64,000 nucleotides of DNA from Massilia phyllostachyos (GCF_021044825.1 NZ_JAJNOC010000001.1:1178001-1242000), one strand, 5' to 3'; numbered from the stretch's first letter, positions 28,185 to 39,192 are shown. Notes: generated from the letters alone by a model not told the origin. Made by a program: numbers and translations.

Positions 28185-29501
28185 TTAGCGGCGCGGCGTG
28201 CCGGCGGCCGGGGCGGCGCCCGCGGTGGAGCCGGACGGCGCCGAAGCCGGGACCTGGCCTGCCGTCTGCGCGGCGCCGGCGGCGGCGTTGGCCGCGCCAG
28301 GGGCCGCGGGGCCGGCAGGGGCCGCGCCGTTGGCGGCGGTCGGCTGCCATGCCACGGCTTTCACCGGAGTACCCGGCGGCAGCATCTGCAGCTTCTGGAA
28401 GCCGTCGACCATCACGCGTTCGCCTTCCTTCAGGCCGTCGGTGACGACCCAGTCCGAGCCCTGCTGCGAACCGATCTTGACGGTGCGCTGGACCGGCTTG
28501 TTGTCGGCGCCGACCACCATCAGGGTGTCGCCCTGCGGGCCGCCGCGGGTCACGGCCTGCTGCGGCACGATGATGCCGTTCGGGATCTGGGCCTGGGCGA
28601 TGCGCACGCGCACGTACTGGCCCGGCAGCAGCGAGTTGTCCGGGTTGGGCACGGTGGCGCGCAGGGTCACCTGGCCGGTGCTCGGGTCGACGGTGACGTC
28701 CGAGAACAGCAGCTTGCCGCGCGCGGCCAGTTCGGTGCCGTCGTCCAGCAGCACGGTGACCGGCACGTTGGCCGACGAGCCGTTGCCGCCGGCCTGCTTG
28801 CGCAGGCGCTGCAGTTCGGAAGCCGACTGGGTGATGTTCAGGTACATCGGGTTGGTCTGCTGGATCAGCGCCAGCTCGGTCGCCTGGGCTGCCGAGACGA
28901 TCGCGCCTTCGGTCACCAGCGCGCGGCCGATGCGGCCCGAGATCGGGGCGTAGACGTTGGCGTAGCCCTGGTTGATCTGGGCGATGCGGACCTGGGCGCG
29001 GGCGGCGGCGACGGCCGCTTCGGCCTGCTTCTGGGCCGCGACGGCATTGGTGTATTCCTGCTGGCTGATGGCGTTCGCCTCGACCAGCGGCTTGTAGCGG
29101 TTGGCCTGGGCGGTCGCCTGGTTCAGGGTCGCCTGGGCGCTGCCGACGTCGGCCTGGGCGGCAGCCAGCTGCGCCTGGTAGGGGGCCGGGTCGATCTGGA
29201 ACAGCGACTGGCCTTCCTTGACTTCGCTGCCCTCGGTGAACAGGCGCTTCAGGATCACGCCGTCGACGCGCGCGCGCACCTGCGAGGTGCGGAACGGCTC
29301 GGCGCGCGCCGGCAGTTCGGTCTGCAGCGCGACCGGTTCGAACTTGGTGGTGATGACGCCGACTTCAGGGGCGGGCATGCCGCCGCCAGGGGCGCCGGCG
29401 GCCGGCGCGTCTTTCTTGCCGCAAGCCGACAGCAGGGTCACAGCCACCACGGTGGCGGCGGCAATCCGGGTCAGGGAAAGGGAGGAGTGGTCTGAACGCA
29501 T
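28185..29501 (-). CDS. RND efflux periplasmic adaptor, AcrA/MexA type
   Basis: A 438-residue lipoprotein adaptor. The signal peptide has lipobox LSAC (Cys27). The lipoyl/barrel-sandwich halves (VRARVDGVILKRLFTEGSEV and VYAPISGRIGRA) flank an alpha-hairpin (about 100-165). A Pro/Ala/Gly-rich C-terminal tail of about 55 residues is longer than in AcrA. It is the first gene of the efflux operon and is divergent from the TetR gene. Confidence 0.94.
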   Translation of the reverse strand: MRSDHSSLSLTRIAAATVVAVTLLSACGKKDAPAAGAPGGGMPAPEVGVITTKFEPVALQTELPARAEPFRTSQVRARVDGVILKRLFTEGSEVKEGQSLFQIDPAPYQAQLAAAQADVGSAQATLNQATAQANRYKPLVEANAISQQEYTNAVAAQKQAEAAVAAARAQVRIAQINQGYANVYAPISGRIGRALVTEGAIVSAAQATELALIQQTNPMYLNITQSASELQRLRKQAGGNGSSANVPVTVLLDDGTELAARGKLLFSDVTVDPSTGQVTLRATVPNPDNSLLPGQYVRVRIAQAQIPNGIIVPQQAVTRGGPQGDTLMVVGADNKPVQRTVKIGSQQGSDWVVTDGLKEGERVMVDGFQKLQMLPPGTPVKAVAWQPTAANGAAPAGPAAPGAANAAAGAAQTAGQVPASAPSGSTAGAAPAAGTPRR

Positions 29502-29656
29502 TACGTATGCTTCCTTCTCGTTATTGAATCGACTACCGCTTGCAGACGCTGCGACCGCTCGCGAATCGTCACTGGCTTTTAGGTACAGTTTTATATACTA
29601 TCACGGCTGTATGTTTATTGCTGGCACGCCCCCTCAAATGGAAGGGCATCAAAAAA
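29502..29656. promoter_or_regulatory. Divergent promoter/operator region of the efflux operon and its TetR regulator
   Basis: A 155-base gap with a marked A+T-rich core (29577-29620). TATACT (29594-29599) could be a -10 for the TetR gene, and the opposite strand offers TATATA/TATAAA for the efflux operon. TACAG (29584-29588) and CTGTA (29607-29611) are inverted arms around this core and may be the repressor site. This is a placement by pattern only. Confidence 0.45.
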
Positions 29657-30274
29657 ATGGCACGTAAGACAAAAGCGGAAGCTGCAGCGACCCGCGACAG
29701 CATCCTGGATGCGGCCGAGAAATTGTTTGCTGAACAAGGTGTTTCACGAACGACTTTACAGCATATTGCAAGCGCTGCGGGCGTGACGCGCGGTGCGATC
29801 TATTGGCATTTCCTGGACAAGGGCGCGCTCTTCAATGCGATGTTCGACCGCGCCAAGATGCCGATGGATGAGGCGATGCAGGTGCTCGACAATTCGCGCG
29901 ACGTACGCGACCCGCTGCAATGCCTGCGCGACGACATGATGACCGTGCTGCGCATCGTGAAGGAAGACGAGAAGGCGCGCCGGGTGTTCGAGATCGCCAC
30001 CCTGAAGACCGAATTCATCGACGAGGTCGATTCCGTGCGCGCCCGCCGGCGCGAGTCGATCGGCCTGTGGCAGGAGCGTATGGAAGGGCACCTGAAGCAG
30101 GCGCAGGAGAAGGGACTGCTGCGCGCCGGCGTGTCCACCGTGGCGGCGGCGCAGGGCGGCTGGATCATGGTGGATGGCCTGATCCGCAACTGGATCTTCG
30201 AGCCGACCATGTTCGGTTTGCTGGAGCTGGGTGGGACGGTGATCGATACTTACCTGAATGGCTTGCGGTCGTAG
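29657..30274 (+). CDS. TetR-family repressor, AcrR/TtgR type
   Basis: A 205-residue regulator. The N-terminal helix-turn-helix (about 10-56: RDSILDAAEKLFAEQG ... GVTRGAIYWHF) is of the AcrR/MexR-TtgR subgroup, and the C-terminal TetR_C_2-like domain binds ligand. The ATG at 29657 follows GAAGG; a longer in-frame start at 29540 would span the promoter region and is rejected. The divergent position implies control of the adjacent RND operon, with release by drugs that the pump exports. Confidence 0.92.
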   Translation: MARKTKAEAAATRDSILDAAEKLFAEQGVSRTTLQHIASAAGVTRGAIYWHFLDKGALFNAMFDRAKMPMDEAMQVLDNSRDVRDPLQCLRDDMMTVLRIVKEDEKARRVFEIATLKTEFIDEVDSVRARRRESIGLWQERMEGHLKQAQEKGLLRAGVSTVAAAQGGWIMVDGLIRNWIFEPTMFGLLELGGTVIDTYLNGLRS

Positions 30275-30296
30275 AGGGACCATATGCGAGCTGTCT

Positions 30297-30326
30297 GAAC
30301 GCGTGGGCGGGGGCCGCCCACCCTAC
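30297..30326. repeat. Single copy of the GCGTGGGCGG...CCGCCCACCCTAC repeat
   Basis: GAACGCGTGGGCGG (30297-30310) and CCGCCCACCCTAC (30314-30326) form a hairpin with an 8-bp GTGGGCGG/CCGCCCAC core. It matches the double copy at 15859-15936. Confidence 0.75.
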
Positions 30327-30329
30327 AAA

Positions 30330-30351
30330 AAACCCGCCTTGCAGCGGGTTT
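30330..30351. terminator. Bidirectional Rho-independent terminator between tetR and tal
   Basis: AAACCCGC (30330-30337), loop CTTGCA and GCGGGTTT (30344-30351) make an 8-bp stem. Plus-strand reading is followed by CTTTTT (for the TetR gene) and minus-strand reading by a run of Ts (for tal), so it can serve both convergent genes. Confidence 0.85.
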
Positions 30352-30355
30352 CTTT

Positions 30356-31288
30356 TTACTTCAGCAGCTCTTCGATCATCTTCTTCAGCTTGATCGAATC
30401 CGCAACAAACGCGCGGATACCTTCCGACAGCTTCTCGGTCCCCATCGCGTCTTCATTGAGCATGAAGCGGAAGGTCTTCTCGTCGATCGCGATCTTCTCG
30501 ATGTCGGCATTCGCGTCCTGGGTCAGCTTGCGCTCGACCGGCGCATCCGTATCGGCCAGCTTCTGCAGCAGGTCCGGCGAGATGGTCAGGAGGTCGCAGC
30601 CCGCCAGTTCCAGGATCTGCGAGGTATTGCGGAAGCTCGCGCCCATCACTTCGGTGGTGTAGCCGAACTTGCGATAGTACTGGTAGATGCGCTTGACCGA
30701 CTGCACGCCCGGATCGTCGGCGCCCTGGTAGTCGGTGCCGGTCGACTTCTTGTACCAGTCGTAGATGCGGCCGACGAAGGGCGAGATCAGCTTCACGCCC
30801 GCTTCGGCGCAGGCGACCGCCTGGCACAGCGAGAACAGCAGGGTCAGGTTGCAGTGGATGCCTTCCTTTTCCAGGATCTCGGCGGCGCGGATGCCTTCCC
30901 AGGTCGAGGCGATCTTGATCAGCACGCGCTCGCGCGACACGCCGTTCTTCTCGTACAGGGCGATCAGTTCGCGGCCCTTGGCCACGGTGGCTTCGGTATC
31001 GAACGACAGGGCGGCATCGATCTCGGTCGAGACGCGGCCCGGCACGTACTTCAGGATCTCGACGCCGAAGGCGATCAAGAGGCTGTCGACGATGGCGTCG
31101 ACCAAGGCGCCGTTGGCTTCGGCGACGGCCTTTTCCAGCAGCGGGCGGTATTCCGGCTTCTGCACGGCTTTCAGGATCAAGGACGGGTTGGTGGTCGCGT
31201 CCTGCGGGGCGTAGGCCTTGATCGACTGGAAGTCGCCGGTGTCGGCGACCACGGTGGTGTATTGCTTGAGTTGTTCGAGTTGGTTCAT
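30356..31288 (-). CDS. tal: Transaldolase
   Basis: A 310-residue TalB-type transaldolase of the non-oxidative pentose phosphate pathway. The conserved motif [10 protein letters not shown] is near residue 30, and Schiff-base lysine K125 lies in [12 protein letters not shown]. It is the last gene on the minus strand of the zwf-hexR-msrC-tal group. The 99-base gap to msrC contains a 12-bp hairpin, so read-through from zwf may be only partial. Confidence 0.96.
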   Translation of the reverse strand: MNQLEQLKQYTTVVADTGDFQSIKAYAPQDATTNPSLILKAVQKPEYRPLLEKAVAEANGALVDAIVDSLLIAFGVEILKYVPGRVSTEIDAALSFDTEATVAKGRELIALYEKNGVSRERVLIKIASTWEGIRAAEILEKEGIHCNLTLLFSLCQAVACAEAGVKLISPFVGRIYDWYKKSTGTDYQGADDPGVQSVKRIYQYYRKFGYTTEVMGASFRNTSQILELAGCDLLTISPDLLQKLADTDAPVERKLTQDANADIEKIAIDEKTFRFMLNEDAMGTEKLSEGIRAFVADSIKLKKMIEELLK

Positions 31289-31347
31289 GAGATCTCGGTG
31301 TTAAGTGGGGATACGGTGAATTCTTGTGTGTGGCTCCGGTGCGGAAA

Positions 31348-31375
31348 TTGGGTCCCGGCGAAGGCCGGGACCCAA
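31348..31375. repeat. CCGGCGAAGGCCGG-type hairpin between msrC and tal
   Basis: TTGGGTCCCGGC-GAAG-GCCGGGACCCAA is a perfect 12-bp stem 12 bases after the msrC stop. It belongs to the same dispersed repeat family as copies at 34431, 50997, 57487, 57562 and 63382. It lacks a T tract; it may stabilise or attenuate the transcript. Confidence 0.7.
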
Positions 31376-31387
31376 GTTCAACGCACC

Positions 31388-31894
31388 TTAAACGAAATCG
31401 GTCCCGTCGATGAAAGCGGCCAGCATTTCTTCCAGCCCCGCACGGTCTTCATCCGAAAAGCGATCATGCTTCGGGCTGTCGATATCGAACACCCCCAGCA
31501 GCTCGCCATCCTTGATCACCGGAATCACGATCTCGGAAGCCGAGGCCGAATCGCAAGCGATGTGGCCGGGGAAGGCATGCACGTCCGGCACAACAATAGT
31601 CTTGCGCTCGACGGCGGTGGTGCCGCACACGCCGCGCCCGAACGGAATGCGGGCGCAGGCGGGTTTGCCCTGGAAGGGCCCGACCAGCAGGTCATTGCCG
31701 TCGCCCTTGCGCGCCGGGACGGTGAAGTAGAAACCGGCCCAGTTCAGGTCGGCCAGGGTGTCGTAGACGAGGGCGGAAAACTGGGCGGCGTTCGCCATCA
31801 GGTTGCGTTCGCCTTCGAGGACGCTCTCGACCTGGCGCACCAGCAAGGCGTAGTCGGGACGGGAGCTGCGTTCTGGATTGATGTGCATGGACAT
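31388..31894 (-). CDS. msrC: Free methionine-(R)-sulfoxide reductase (GAF domain)
   Basis: A 168-residue GAF-domain enzyme that reduces free Met-R-SO. The three conserved catalytic cysteines are present: C80 (GKPACARIPFGRG), C90 (GVCGTTA) and C114 (HIACDSASASEI), as are SEIVIPV and LGVFDIDSP. It lies 51 bases after hexR on the same strand; NADPH made by the Zwf reaction ultimately feeds the thioredoxin that recycles this enzyme, which makes the linkage sensible. Confidence 0.93.
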   Translation of the reverse strand: MSMHINPERSSRPDYALLVRQVESVLEGERNLMANAAQFSALVYDTLADLNWAGFYFTVPARKGDGNDLLVGPFQGKPACARIPFGRGVCGTTAVERKTIVVPDVHAFPGHIACDSASASEIVIPVIKDGELLGVFDIDSPKHDRFSDEDRAGLEEMLAAFIDGTDFV

Positions 31895-31945
31895 ACCCGG
31901 GGATGCTTTGGAAACCGGGTATTTTACACCTGTGACGGGTTTGCC

Positions 31946-32800
31946 TTAACCGATGAAAGAATCAAACTGCATATCGAATTCTTGCAAGGCCTTCTGGGCG
32001 TTCTGCATCTTCTTGCGGAATTCCGGCCCGCGCTGCAGCGCCAGGCCCACGGCCAGCACGTCGATCACGACGAGATAGGCCAGGCGCGCCGAGATCGGCG
32101 TGTAGGGGTCGATCGCGAACACCAGGTCGATCGGGATGAACAACGTCGCGATCTCGGCCAGCGGCGTGCCGGACGGCGCCAGTACGATCACGTCGGCGCC
32201 GCCGCGCCGCGCCAGCTTGGCCGAGCGGGTGAGAGCGGGGTTGTTCCCCCTCTGTGAAATCGCCACCACCGCATCGCCTTCGCGCAGCAGTGCCGCGGCG
32301 ATCGAGTGGATCGCCGGGTCGGTGTAGGCCACGGTCGGCACGCCCGAACGGAAGAATTTGTGCTGGGCGTCGGCCGCGACGAAGCCCGAGGACCCCTGGC
32401 CGTAGAACTCGATCTTGTTGGCGCGCGACAGGATGTCGAGCGCCTTTTGCACCAGTTCGGGTTTGAGGTTGTTGCGCAGGTCGAGCAGGGTGTTGATCGA
32501 ACGGCTGCAGATTTTATTGACCAGGTCCGAGGCCAGGTCGTCCGGCGCCGGCTGCTCGTTGGCGCCGGGCAGGGCCAGCGCCAGGCCCTGGGCCAGCTTG
32601 AGCTTGAATTCGTGCCAGCCGTCGTAGCCCAGGGTGCGGCAGAAGCGCACCACGGTGGGTTCCGACACTTGCGCGCTCTTGGCCAGCGCCGTGATGTTCT
32701 GGCTCACGATGACGTTGGGCGCGGCCAGCACCGCGAGCGCGACCTTGCGCTCCGATTTGGAGAGCGAGTCGAGCTGGGTGCGGATGGAGTCGAGCAGCAT
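31946..32800 (-). CDS. hexR: HexR-like RpiR-family transcriptional regulator
   Basis: A 284-residue regulator with an N-terminal RpiR helix-turn-helix (about 1-77, VSQNITALAKSAQVSEPTVVRF) and a C-terminal SIS sugar-phosphate domain (about 110-260, IEFYGQGSSGFVAADAQHKF). HexR proteins bind DNA until KDPG occupies the SIS domain. The gene is 6 bases after zwf, and HexR-like palindromes precede zwf, pgi and edd, so it should control this whole block and, through the zwf promoter, itself. Confidence 0.9.
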   Translation of the reverse strand: MLLDSIRTQLDSLSKSERKVALAVLAAPNVIVSQNITALAKSAQVSEPTVVRFCRTLGYDGWHEFKLKLAQGLALALPGANEQPAPDDLASDLVNKICSRSINTLLDLRNNLKPELVQKALDILSRANKIEFYGQGSSGFVAADAQHKFFRSGVPTVAYTDPAIHSIAAALLREGDAVVAISQRGNNPALTRSAKLARRGGADVIVLAPSGTPLAEIATLFIPIDLVFAIDPYTPISARLAYLVVIDVLAVGLALQRGPEFRKKMQNAQKALQEFDMQFDSFIG

Positions 32801-32806
32801 TGGCTG

Positions 32807-34276
32807 TCAATCCTCGGGTAGCACTTCTTCGCGCCACTGCAGGCCGTCGCGGCCGATCAGCGCGCTCGACGCGGCCGGGCCCCAGGTGCCCGAGGTATAG
32901 GGCACCGGCGACGAATCGTCCTGCTCCCAGTGCTCGAGGATCGGCTCGACCCACTCCCACGCCGCTTCCAGCTCGTCGCCGCGCATGAACAGGGTCAGCT
33001 GGCCGCGCAGCACGTCGACCAGCAGGCGCTCGTAGGCTTCCATGCGCGGGCTCTTGAACTGCTCGCGGAAGTCGAGTTCGAGCTCGGCCTGCTTCAGGCG
33101 CATCGCGTCGCCCGGGGTCTTGGCCATCAGGTTCATCGACAGGCCTTCGTCCGGCTGCAGGCGGATCACCAGGCTGTTCGGCTGGAAGCTCGACGTCGGC
33201 TGGTTGAAGATCGAATGCGGGATCGGCTTGAAGCGCACCACGATCTCGGCCAGGCGGTCGGCCATGCGCTTGCCGGTGCGCAGGTAGAAGGGCACGCCGG
33301 CCCAGCGCCAGGTGTCGATTTCGGCCTTCATCGCGACGAAAGTCTCGGTCTTCGACTGCTTCGGCGCGTCCGGTTCGTCGCGGTAGCCCGGCACCGGCTG
33401 GCCGTCGACGTAGCCGCTGCGGTACTGGCCGCGCACGATGTTCTGCGACAGGGTGGTCGGGGTAAAACGCTTCAGGGACCTGAGCACCTGCAGCTTGGCG
33501 TCGCGCACGGCGTCCGGCGAGATCGAACTCGGGGTCTCCATGGCGACGATGCACAGCAGCTGCAGCAGGTGGTTCTGCAGCATGTCGCGCAGCGCGCCCG
33601 AGGTGTCGTAGTAACCGAGGCGGTTGCCCACGCCGATCTTCTCGGCGATGGTGATCTGCACGTCCGAGATGTACTCGCGGCGCCACAGCGGCTCGAACAG
33701 GATGTTCCCGAAGCGCAGCGCCAGCAGGTTCTGCACGGTCTCCTTGCCCAGGTAGTGGTCGATCCGGTAGATCTGCGATTCGGCGAAGACCTTGCCGACG
33801 TCGAGGTTGATCTGCTTGGCCGAGGCCAGGTCGCGGCCCAGCGGCTTTTCCAGCACCACGCGCGAATTCGGGGTCGCGAGGCCCGTCGCGGCCAGGTTGT
33901 CGCAGATGGTCGCGAACAGGTGGGGCGGGGTGGCGAGGTAGTAGACGCGGGTCAGCGATTCGTCGGGGCGCAGCACTTCGACCAGCGGGGCATAGGATTT
34001 GACGTCGGTGGCGTTCAGGGCGACGTAGACGATGCGCTGCAGGAAGCGCGCCCAGGTCGCCTCGGCCGGGGTTTCCTTGATGTTCGGCTTCGAGTTCTTT
34101 TCGACGAAGCGCAGGAACTCTTCCTGCGAGAAGTCGTCGCGGCCGACGCAGATGATGCGGGCGGTTGCGGGCAGGTCGTCGCAGACGTCACGCGCATACA
34201 TTGCAGGAAGCAGCTTGCGCATAGCAAGATCGCCGCTGCCACCGAAGAAGACGAGATCGAAATCGGAAAGAGCCAT
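32807..34276 (-). CDS. zwf: Glucose-6-phosphate 1-dehydrogenase
   Basis: A 489-residue enzyme oxidising glucose-6-P to 6-phosphogluconolactone with NAD(P). The N-terminal Rossmann part is VFFGGSGDLAMRKLLPAMY, and the active-site segment is RIDHYLGKETVQNL (about 172-185). It starts the Entner-Doudoroff and oxidative pentose routes here. Upstream is a promoter overlapping a HexR box, and downstream, 6 bases on, is hexR. Confidence 0.96.
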   Translation of the reverse strand: MALSDFDLVFFGGSGDLAMRKLLPAMYARDVCDDLPATARIICVGRDDFSQEEFLRFVEKNSKPNIKETPAEATWARFLQRIVYVALNATDVKSYAPLVEVLRPDESLTRVYYLATPPHLFATICDNLAATGLATPNSRVVLEKPLGRDLASAKQINLDVGKVFAESQIYRIDHYLGKETVQNLLALRFGNILFEPLWRREYISDVQITIAEKIGVGNRLGYYDTSGALRDMLQNHLLQLLCIVAMETPSSISPDAVRDAKLQVLRSLKRFTPTTLSQNIVRGQYRSGYVDGQPVPGYRDEPDAPKQSKTETFVAMKAEIDTWRWAGVPFYLRTGKRMADRLAEIVVRFKPIPHSIFNQPTSSFQPNSLVIRLQPDEGLSMNLMAKTPGDAMRLKQAELELDFREQFKSPRMEAYERLLVDVLRGQLTLFMRGDELEAAWEWVEPILEHWEQDDSSPVPYTSGTWGPAASSALIGRDGLQWREEVLPED

Positions 34277-34305
34277 GGGTGTTCTTCAGAAAAGTAAAAG
34301 CGTTT

Positions 34306-34338
34306 TGTAAATTTACTACACGAATATGGGCTGAACAA
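34306..34338 (-). promoter_or_regulatory. zwf promoter overlapping a HexR-like box
   Basis: The minus strand reads TTGTTC (34338-34333), 17 bases, then TAAATT (34315-34310). The -10 lies inside the palindrome TGTAGTAAATTTACA (34320-34306), which fits the TGTA-N7-TACA form bound by HexR. A bound repressor would block the -10. A weaker related sequence lies upstream at 34338-34352. Confidence 0.7.
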
Positions 34339-34382
34339 GAAAATCTACTACTTTTGAGCTCGCAACCTGGCTACAGCATTTG

Positions 34383-34450
34383 TACCGTTAACCGTAAGAC
34401 CGTCGTACGCGCCACTGGCGCCTACGACTTCCGGCCTTCGCCGGAACGAC
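34383..34450. repeat. Composite hairpin repeat downstream of the lactonase gene
   Basis: It contains GTCGTA-C-GCGCC-ACT-GGCGC-C-TACGAC (34402-34428) followed by TTCCGGC-CTTC-GCCGGAA (34429-34445). The first hairpin has the GCC-ACT-GGC core and a C-C mismatch also found in the copy at 63485-63511. It lies between the lactonase stop and the zwf promoter. Confidence 0.7.
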
Positions 34451-34471
34451 GTTCATGGGGTAGCGCAGAGA

Positions 34472-35371
34472 TTAACGGTGCAGGTATTCCGGCTCTTCAC
34501 GCCCAGCCACGTCGACACGAATCGACAGCACCTTACCGCTGAGGGGATACTGCTCCAGCTCGGCAGCCGAACGCCCATGGCTGGCACTGGTAATGAACAG
34601 CGTCCGCAGATCCGACCCGCCGAACGCCACTGACGTCGGGCAGCGCACCGGCAACGCGATCTCGCGCAGGATCTCGCCATCCGGGGACAAGCGCAGCACG
34701 CGCCCCCCTTCGAACATCGCCACCCAGTACGCCCCTTCGCTATCGACCGTCGCCCCATCCGGGCGCCCGCCGTAATCCGCCGCGCTCTTATCGGTCGAGA
34801 AGGTCTTGATCGTCCGCCCATTCGACTGCACGCCGGTCTCCGGATCGTAGTCGTAGCAATCGACCCGATGCGTCGTGGTATCGGCATGGAACATCGTCCG
34901 CCCATCCAGGCTCCACGCCAGCCCGTTCGAATTCGTCATCCCGCCGGCCCAGGCCTGGCGCAGCTGGCCGCGATCGAGCACGTACATCTCGGCCGCCGGC
35001 TTGTCGCGCGGCTCGTACATGGTGCCGACCCAGAAGCGGCCGGCCGGGTCGACGCGGCCGTCGTTGAAGCGCACGATCTTCGGGTCGTAAGGCGCGTCGG
35101 CGATTGGCGTTTCCTTGCCGCTGGTCGTGTTCAGGCAGATCAGTCCCGTGCGCAGGGACACCACCAGGTTATTGTCGCTGTCGATGGCCAGCGCCGACGG
35201 CTCCGAGCCCATCTTCCAGTAGGTGTACTTGCCGCTGGCCGGGTGGACCCGGTTGACGGTCATGCCGTTGATGTCGACCCAGTACAGCGCCGACTCGACC
35301 TCGTGCCAGGTCGCCGCTTCTCCGACGAGCATGGGCGCGTCGTGCACTACCTCGAATTTATCCGTTGCCAT
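34472..35371 (-). CDS. SMP-30/gluconolactonase-family lactonase
   Basis: A 299-residue six-bladed beta-propeller hydrolase. The metal-ligand motifs are E18 in GEAATWH, Asn in RFNDGRVDPAGRFWVG (about 103), NSNGLAWS (about 150) and RPDGATVDSEG (about 200). Family members open sugar lactones. No pgl gene is visible, and this one is encoded between zwf and pgi, 18 bases after pgi, so it probably supplies the 6-phosphogluconolactonase step, which is inference from context. Confidence 0.85.
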   Translation of the reverse strand: MATDKFEVVHDAPMLVGEAATWHEVESALYWVDINGMTVNRVHPASGKYTYWKMGSEPSALAIDSDNNLVVSLRTGLICLNTTSGKETPIADAPYDPKIVRFNDGRVDPAGRFWVGTMYEPRDKPAAEMYVLDRGQLRQAWAGGMTNSNGLAWSLDGRTMFHADTTTHRVDCYDYDPETGVQSNGRTIKTFSTDKSAADYGGRPDGATVDSEGAYWVAMFEGGRVLRLSPDGEILREIALPVRCPTSVAFGGSDLRTLFITSASHGRSAAELEQYPLSGKVLSIRVDVAGREEPEYLHR

Positions 35372-35389
35372 GTGTATGAATGGATGGGT

Positions 35390-37057
35390 TCAGAAAGCGG
35401 CCTTGGCGCGGGCGATCAGGCCGTTGGTGGAGCTGTCGTGACTCAGTTTACCGTCCTTCGGCTGGGATTCGCCAAGCAGCTCGGCTTCGATCTTCTTCGC
35501 CAGCACCTTGCCCAGCTCAACGCCCCACTGGTCGAAACTGTTGACGTTCCAGATCACGCCCTGCACGAAGGTCTTGTGCTCGTACAGCGCGATCAGGGCG
35601 CCGAGGGTCGACGGGGTCAGGCGTTCCATCAGGATGGTGTTGCTGGGGCGGTTGCCCGGGAAGGTCTTGTGCGGCGCCAGGCGTTCCACTTCTTCTGCGG
35701 ACAGGCCCTGGCCCTGCAGGTCGGCACGCACCTCGTCGATGGTCTTGCCCTTCATGAAGGCTTCCGACTGGGCGAAGCAGTTGGCCAGCAGGGCGGTGTG
35801 GTGGTGCTCCATCTCGTGCGCGGGACGCAGGGCGGCGATGAAGTCGATCGGGGTGACGTCGGTGCCCTGGTGCAGCAGCTGGAAGTAGGCGTGCTGGCCG
35901 TTGGTGCCGGGTTCGCCCCAGATCGCCGGGCAGGTGGGGGTATCCACTGGTTCACCTTCCCTTGTGACGCACTTGCCGTTGCTCTCCATGTCGAGCTGCT
36001 GCAGGTAGGCCGGGAAGCGGTTCAGGTCCTGGTGGTAAGGGGCGATGGAGACCGAGTGCGCGTCCAGGAACTCGCGGTTCCAGAAGCCGACCAGGGCCAG
36101 GATCGCCGGCATGTTCTGCTCGAGCGGCGCGGTGCGGAAATGCTCGTCCATGTCGTGGGCGCCCGCCAGGAAATCGCTGAAGTAGCCGAAGCCGACCGCC
36201 AGCGCGACCGACAGGCCGATCGCCGACCACACGGAATAACGGCCGCCGACCCAATCCCAGAAGGGAAACATGTTGGCCGGGTCGATGCCGAAGGTCTTGA
36301 TGGCCTCAAGGTTGGTGGACACGGCGACGAAGTGCTTGGCCAGCGCAGAATCGGCTGACTGAGCGCTCGCGCGTTCCAGGAACCAGCTGCGCGCGGTCTG
36401 CGCGTTCATCATGGTCTCGGCCGTGGTGAAGGTCTTCGAGGCGACGATGAAGAGCGTGGTTTCGGGATCGACCTGCGACAGGGCGGCGTCCATGTCGTGG
36501 CCGTCGACGTTCGACACGAAGTGCATCTTGAGGCGCGGGTGGGCGTAGTGGCGCAGGGCCAGCACGACCATCTTCGGGCCGAGGTCGGAGCCGCCGATGC
36601 CGATGTTGACGATGTCGGTGATGGGTTTACCGGTATGGCCCAGCCATTCGCCGCTGCGAACGGCGTCGGTAAAGGTCTTGATTCGGTCGAGCACCGCGTG
36701 CACGTCCGCGTTCACGTCCTGGCCGTCGACGATCAAATTACTGCCGCGCGGAGCGCGCAGGGCGGTGTGCAGGACCGCGCGGTTCTCGGTGTTGTTGATG
36801 CGTTCGCCGGCGAACATCGCGTCGCGGCGCGCTTCCACGCCGCGCTCGCGCGCCAGCTCTGCCAGCAGTTCAAGCGTGCGCCCGTCGAGGCGATTTTTTG
36901 AATAGTCTAGGAACAGCCCGGCCCCCTCGCACGACAGGCGCTCGAAGCGCTGCGGGTCGGCGGCGAACAGGTCGCGCATCTCCCAATCTTCTGCCTGGAC
37001 GGCGTGGTTTTCGAGGGCCTGGAAGCTGGTGGTGCTGGTGAGGGAAGGCGTGCGCAT
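35390..37057 (-). CDS. pgi: Glucose-6-phosphate isomerase
   Basis: About 555 residues, the usual bacterial length. Signatures are [45 protein letters not shown] and the C-terminal QWGVELGK; the catalytic Glu and His lie in [19 protein letters not shown]. The ATG at 37057 (MRTPSLTS) is chosen because the longer frame begins inside the HexR box; no strong ribosome-binding site precedes it. It is followed by the lactonase gene and divergent from edd. Confidence 0.95.
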   Translation of the reverse strand: MRTPSLTSTTSFQALENHAVQAEDWEMRDLFAADPQRFERLSCEGAGLFLDYSKNRLDGRTLELLAELARERGVEARRDAMFAGERINNTENRAVLHTALRAPRGSNLIVDGQDVNADVHAVLDRIKTFTDAVRSGEWLGHTGKPITDIVNIGIGGSDLGPKMVVLALRHYAHPRLKMHFVSNVDGHDMDAALSQVDPETTLFIVASKTFTTAETMMNAQTARSWFLERASAQSADSALAKHFVAVSTNLEAIKTFGIDPANMFPFWDWVGGRYSVWSAIGLSVALAVGFGYFSDFLAGAHDMDEHFRTAPLEQNMPAILALVGFWNREFLDAHSVSIAPYHQDLNRFPAYLQQLDMESNGKCVTREGEPVDTPTCPAIWGEPGTNGQHAYFQLLHQGTDVTPIDFIAALRPAHEMEHHHTALLANCFAQSEAFMKGKTIDEVRADLQGQGLSAEEVERLAPHKTFPGNRPSNTILMERLTPSTLGALIALYEHKTFVQGVIWNVNSFDQWGVELGKVLAKKIEAELLGESQPKDGKLSHDSSTNGLIARAKAAF

Positions 37058-37118
37058 GGGGTCGTGTGGAAGCAACAATATTGTCAATAGCAGATTATCG
37101 AATAATACAATAGGCGGG

Positions 37119-37133
37119 CGTAAAATCACTACA
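37119..37133 (-). promoter_or_regulatory. HexR-like box upstream of pgi
   Basis: On the minus strand TGTAGTGATTTTACG keeps the TGTAGT half and a TTTAC(A/G) half of the zwf box, 62 bases before the pgi start. It lies in the 215-base divergent region shared with edd. Confidence 0.5.
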
Positions 37134-37169
37134 TAAAAAATCGCCGCTGTTGGCTGCTCGACATTTGCA

Positions 37170-37200
37170 CCGCGTGGACGGGGAACCGGCCCACCCTACG
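37170..37200. repeat. Divergent copy of the GCGTGGGCGG...CCGCCCACCCTAC repeat
   Basis: CCGCGTGGACGGGG ... CCGGCCCACCCTACG shares the outer GCGTGG and CCCACCCTAC parts with the copies at 15859 and 30297 but has an altered stem. It separates the pgi and edd regulatory sites. Confidence 0.55.
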
Positions 37201-37231
37201 AAAGGCCGGGCTCAGGCAGTCGACAATAATC

Positions 37232-37246
37232 TGTAGTAAAATTTCA
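37232..37246 (+). promoter_or_regulatory. HexR-like box upstream of edd
   Basis: TGTAGTAAAATTTCA matches the zwf box (TGTAGTAAATTTACA) at 13 of 15 positions and lies 26 bases before the edd start. GATACT (37247-37252), just downstream, is a candidate -10. Confidence 0.65.
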
Positions 37247-37272
37247 GATACTAAATTCAAGAAGGAACGATC

Positions 37273-39188
<1,916 letters not shown>

Positions 39189-39192
<4 letters not shown>

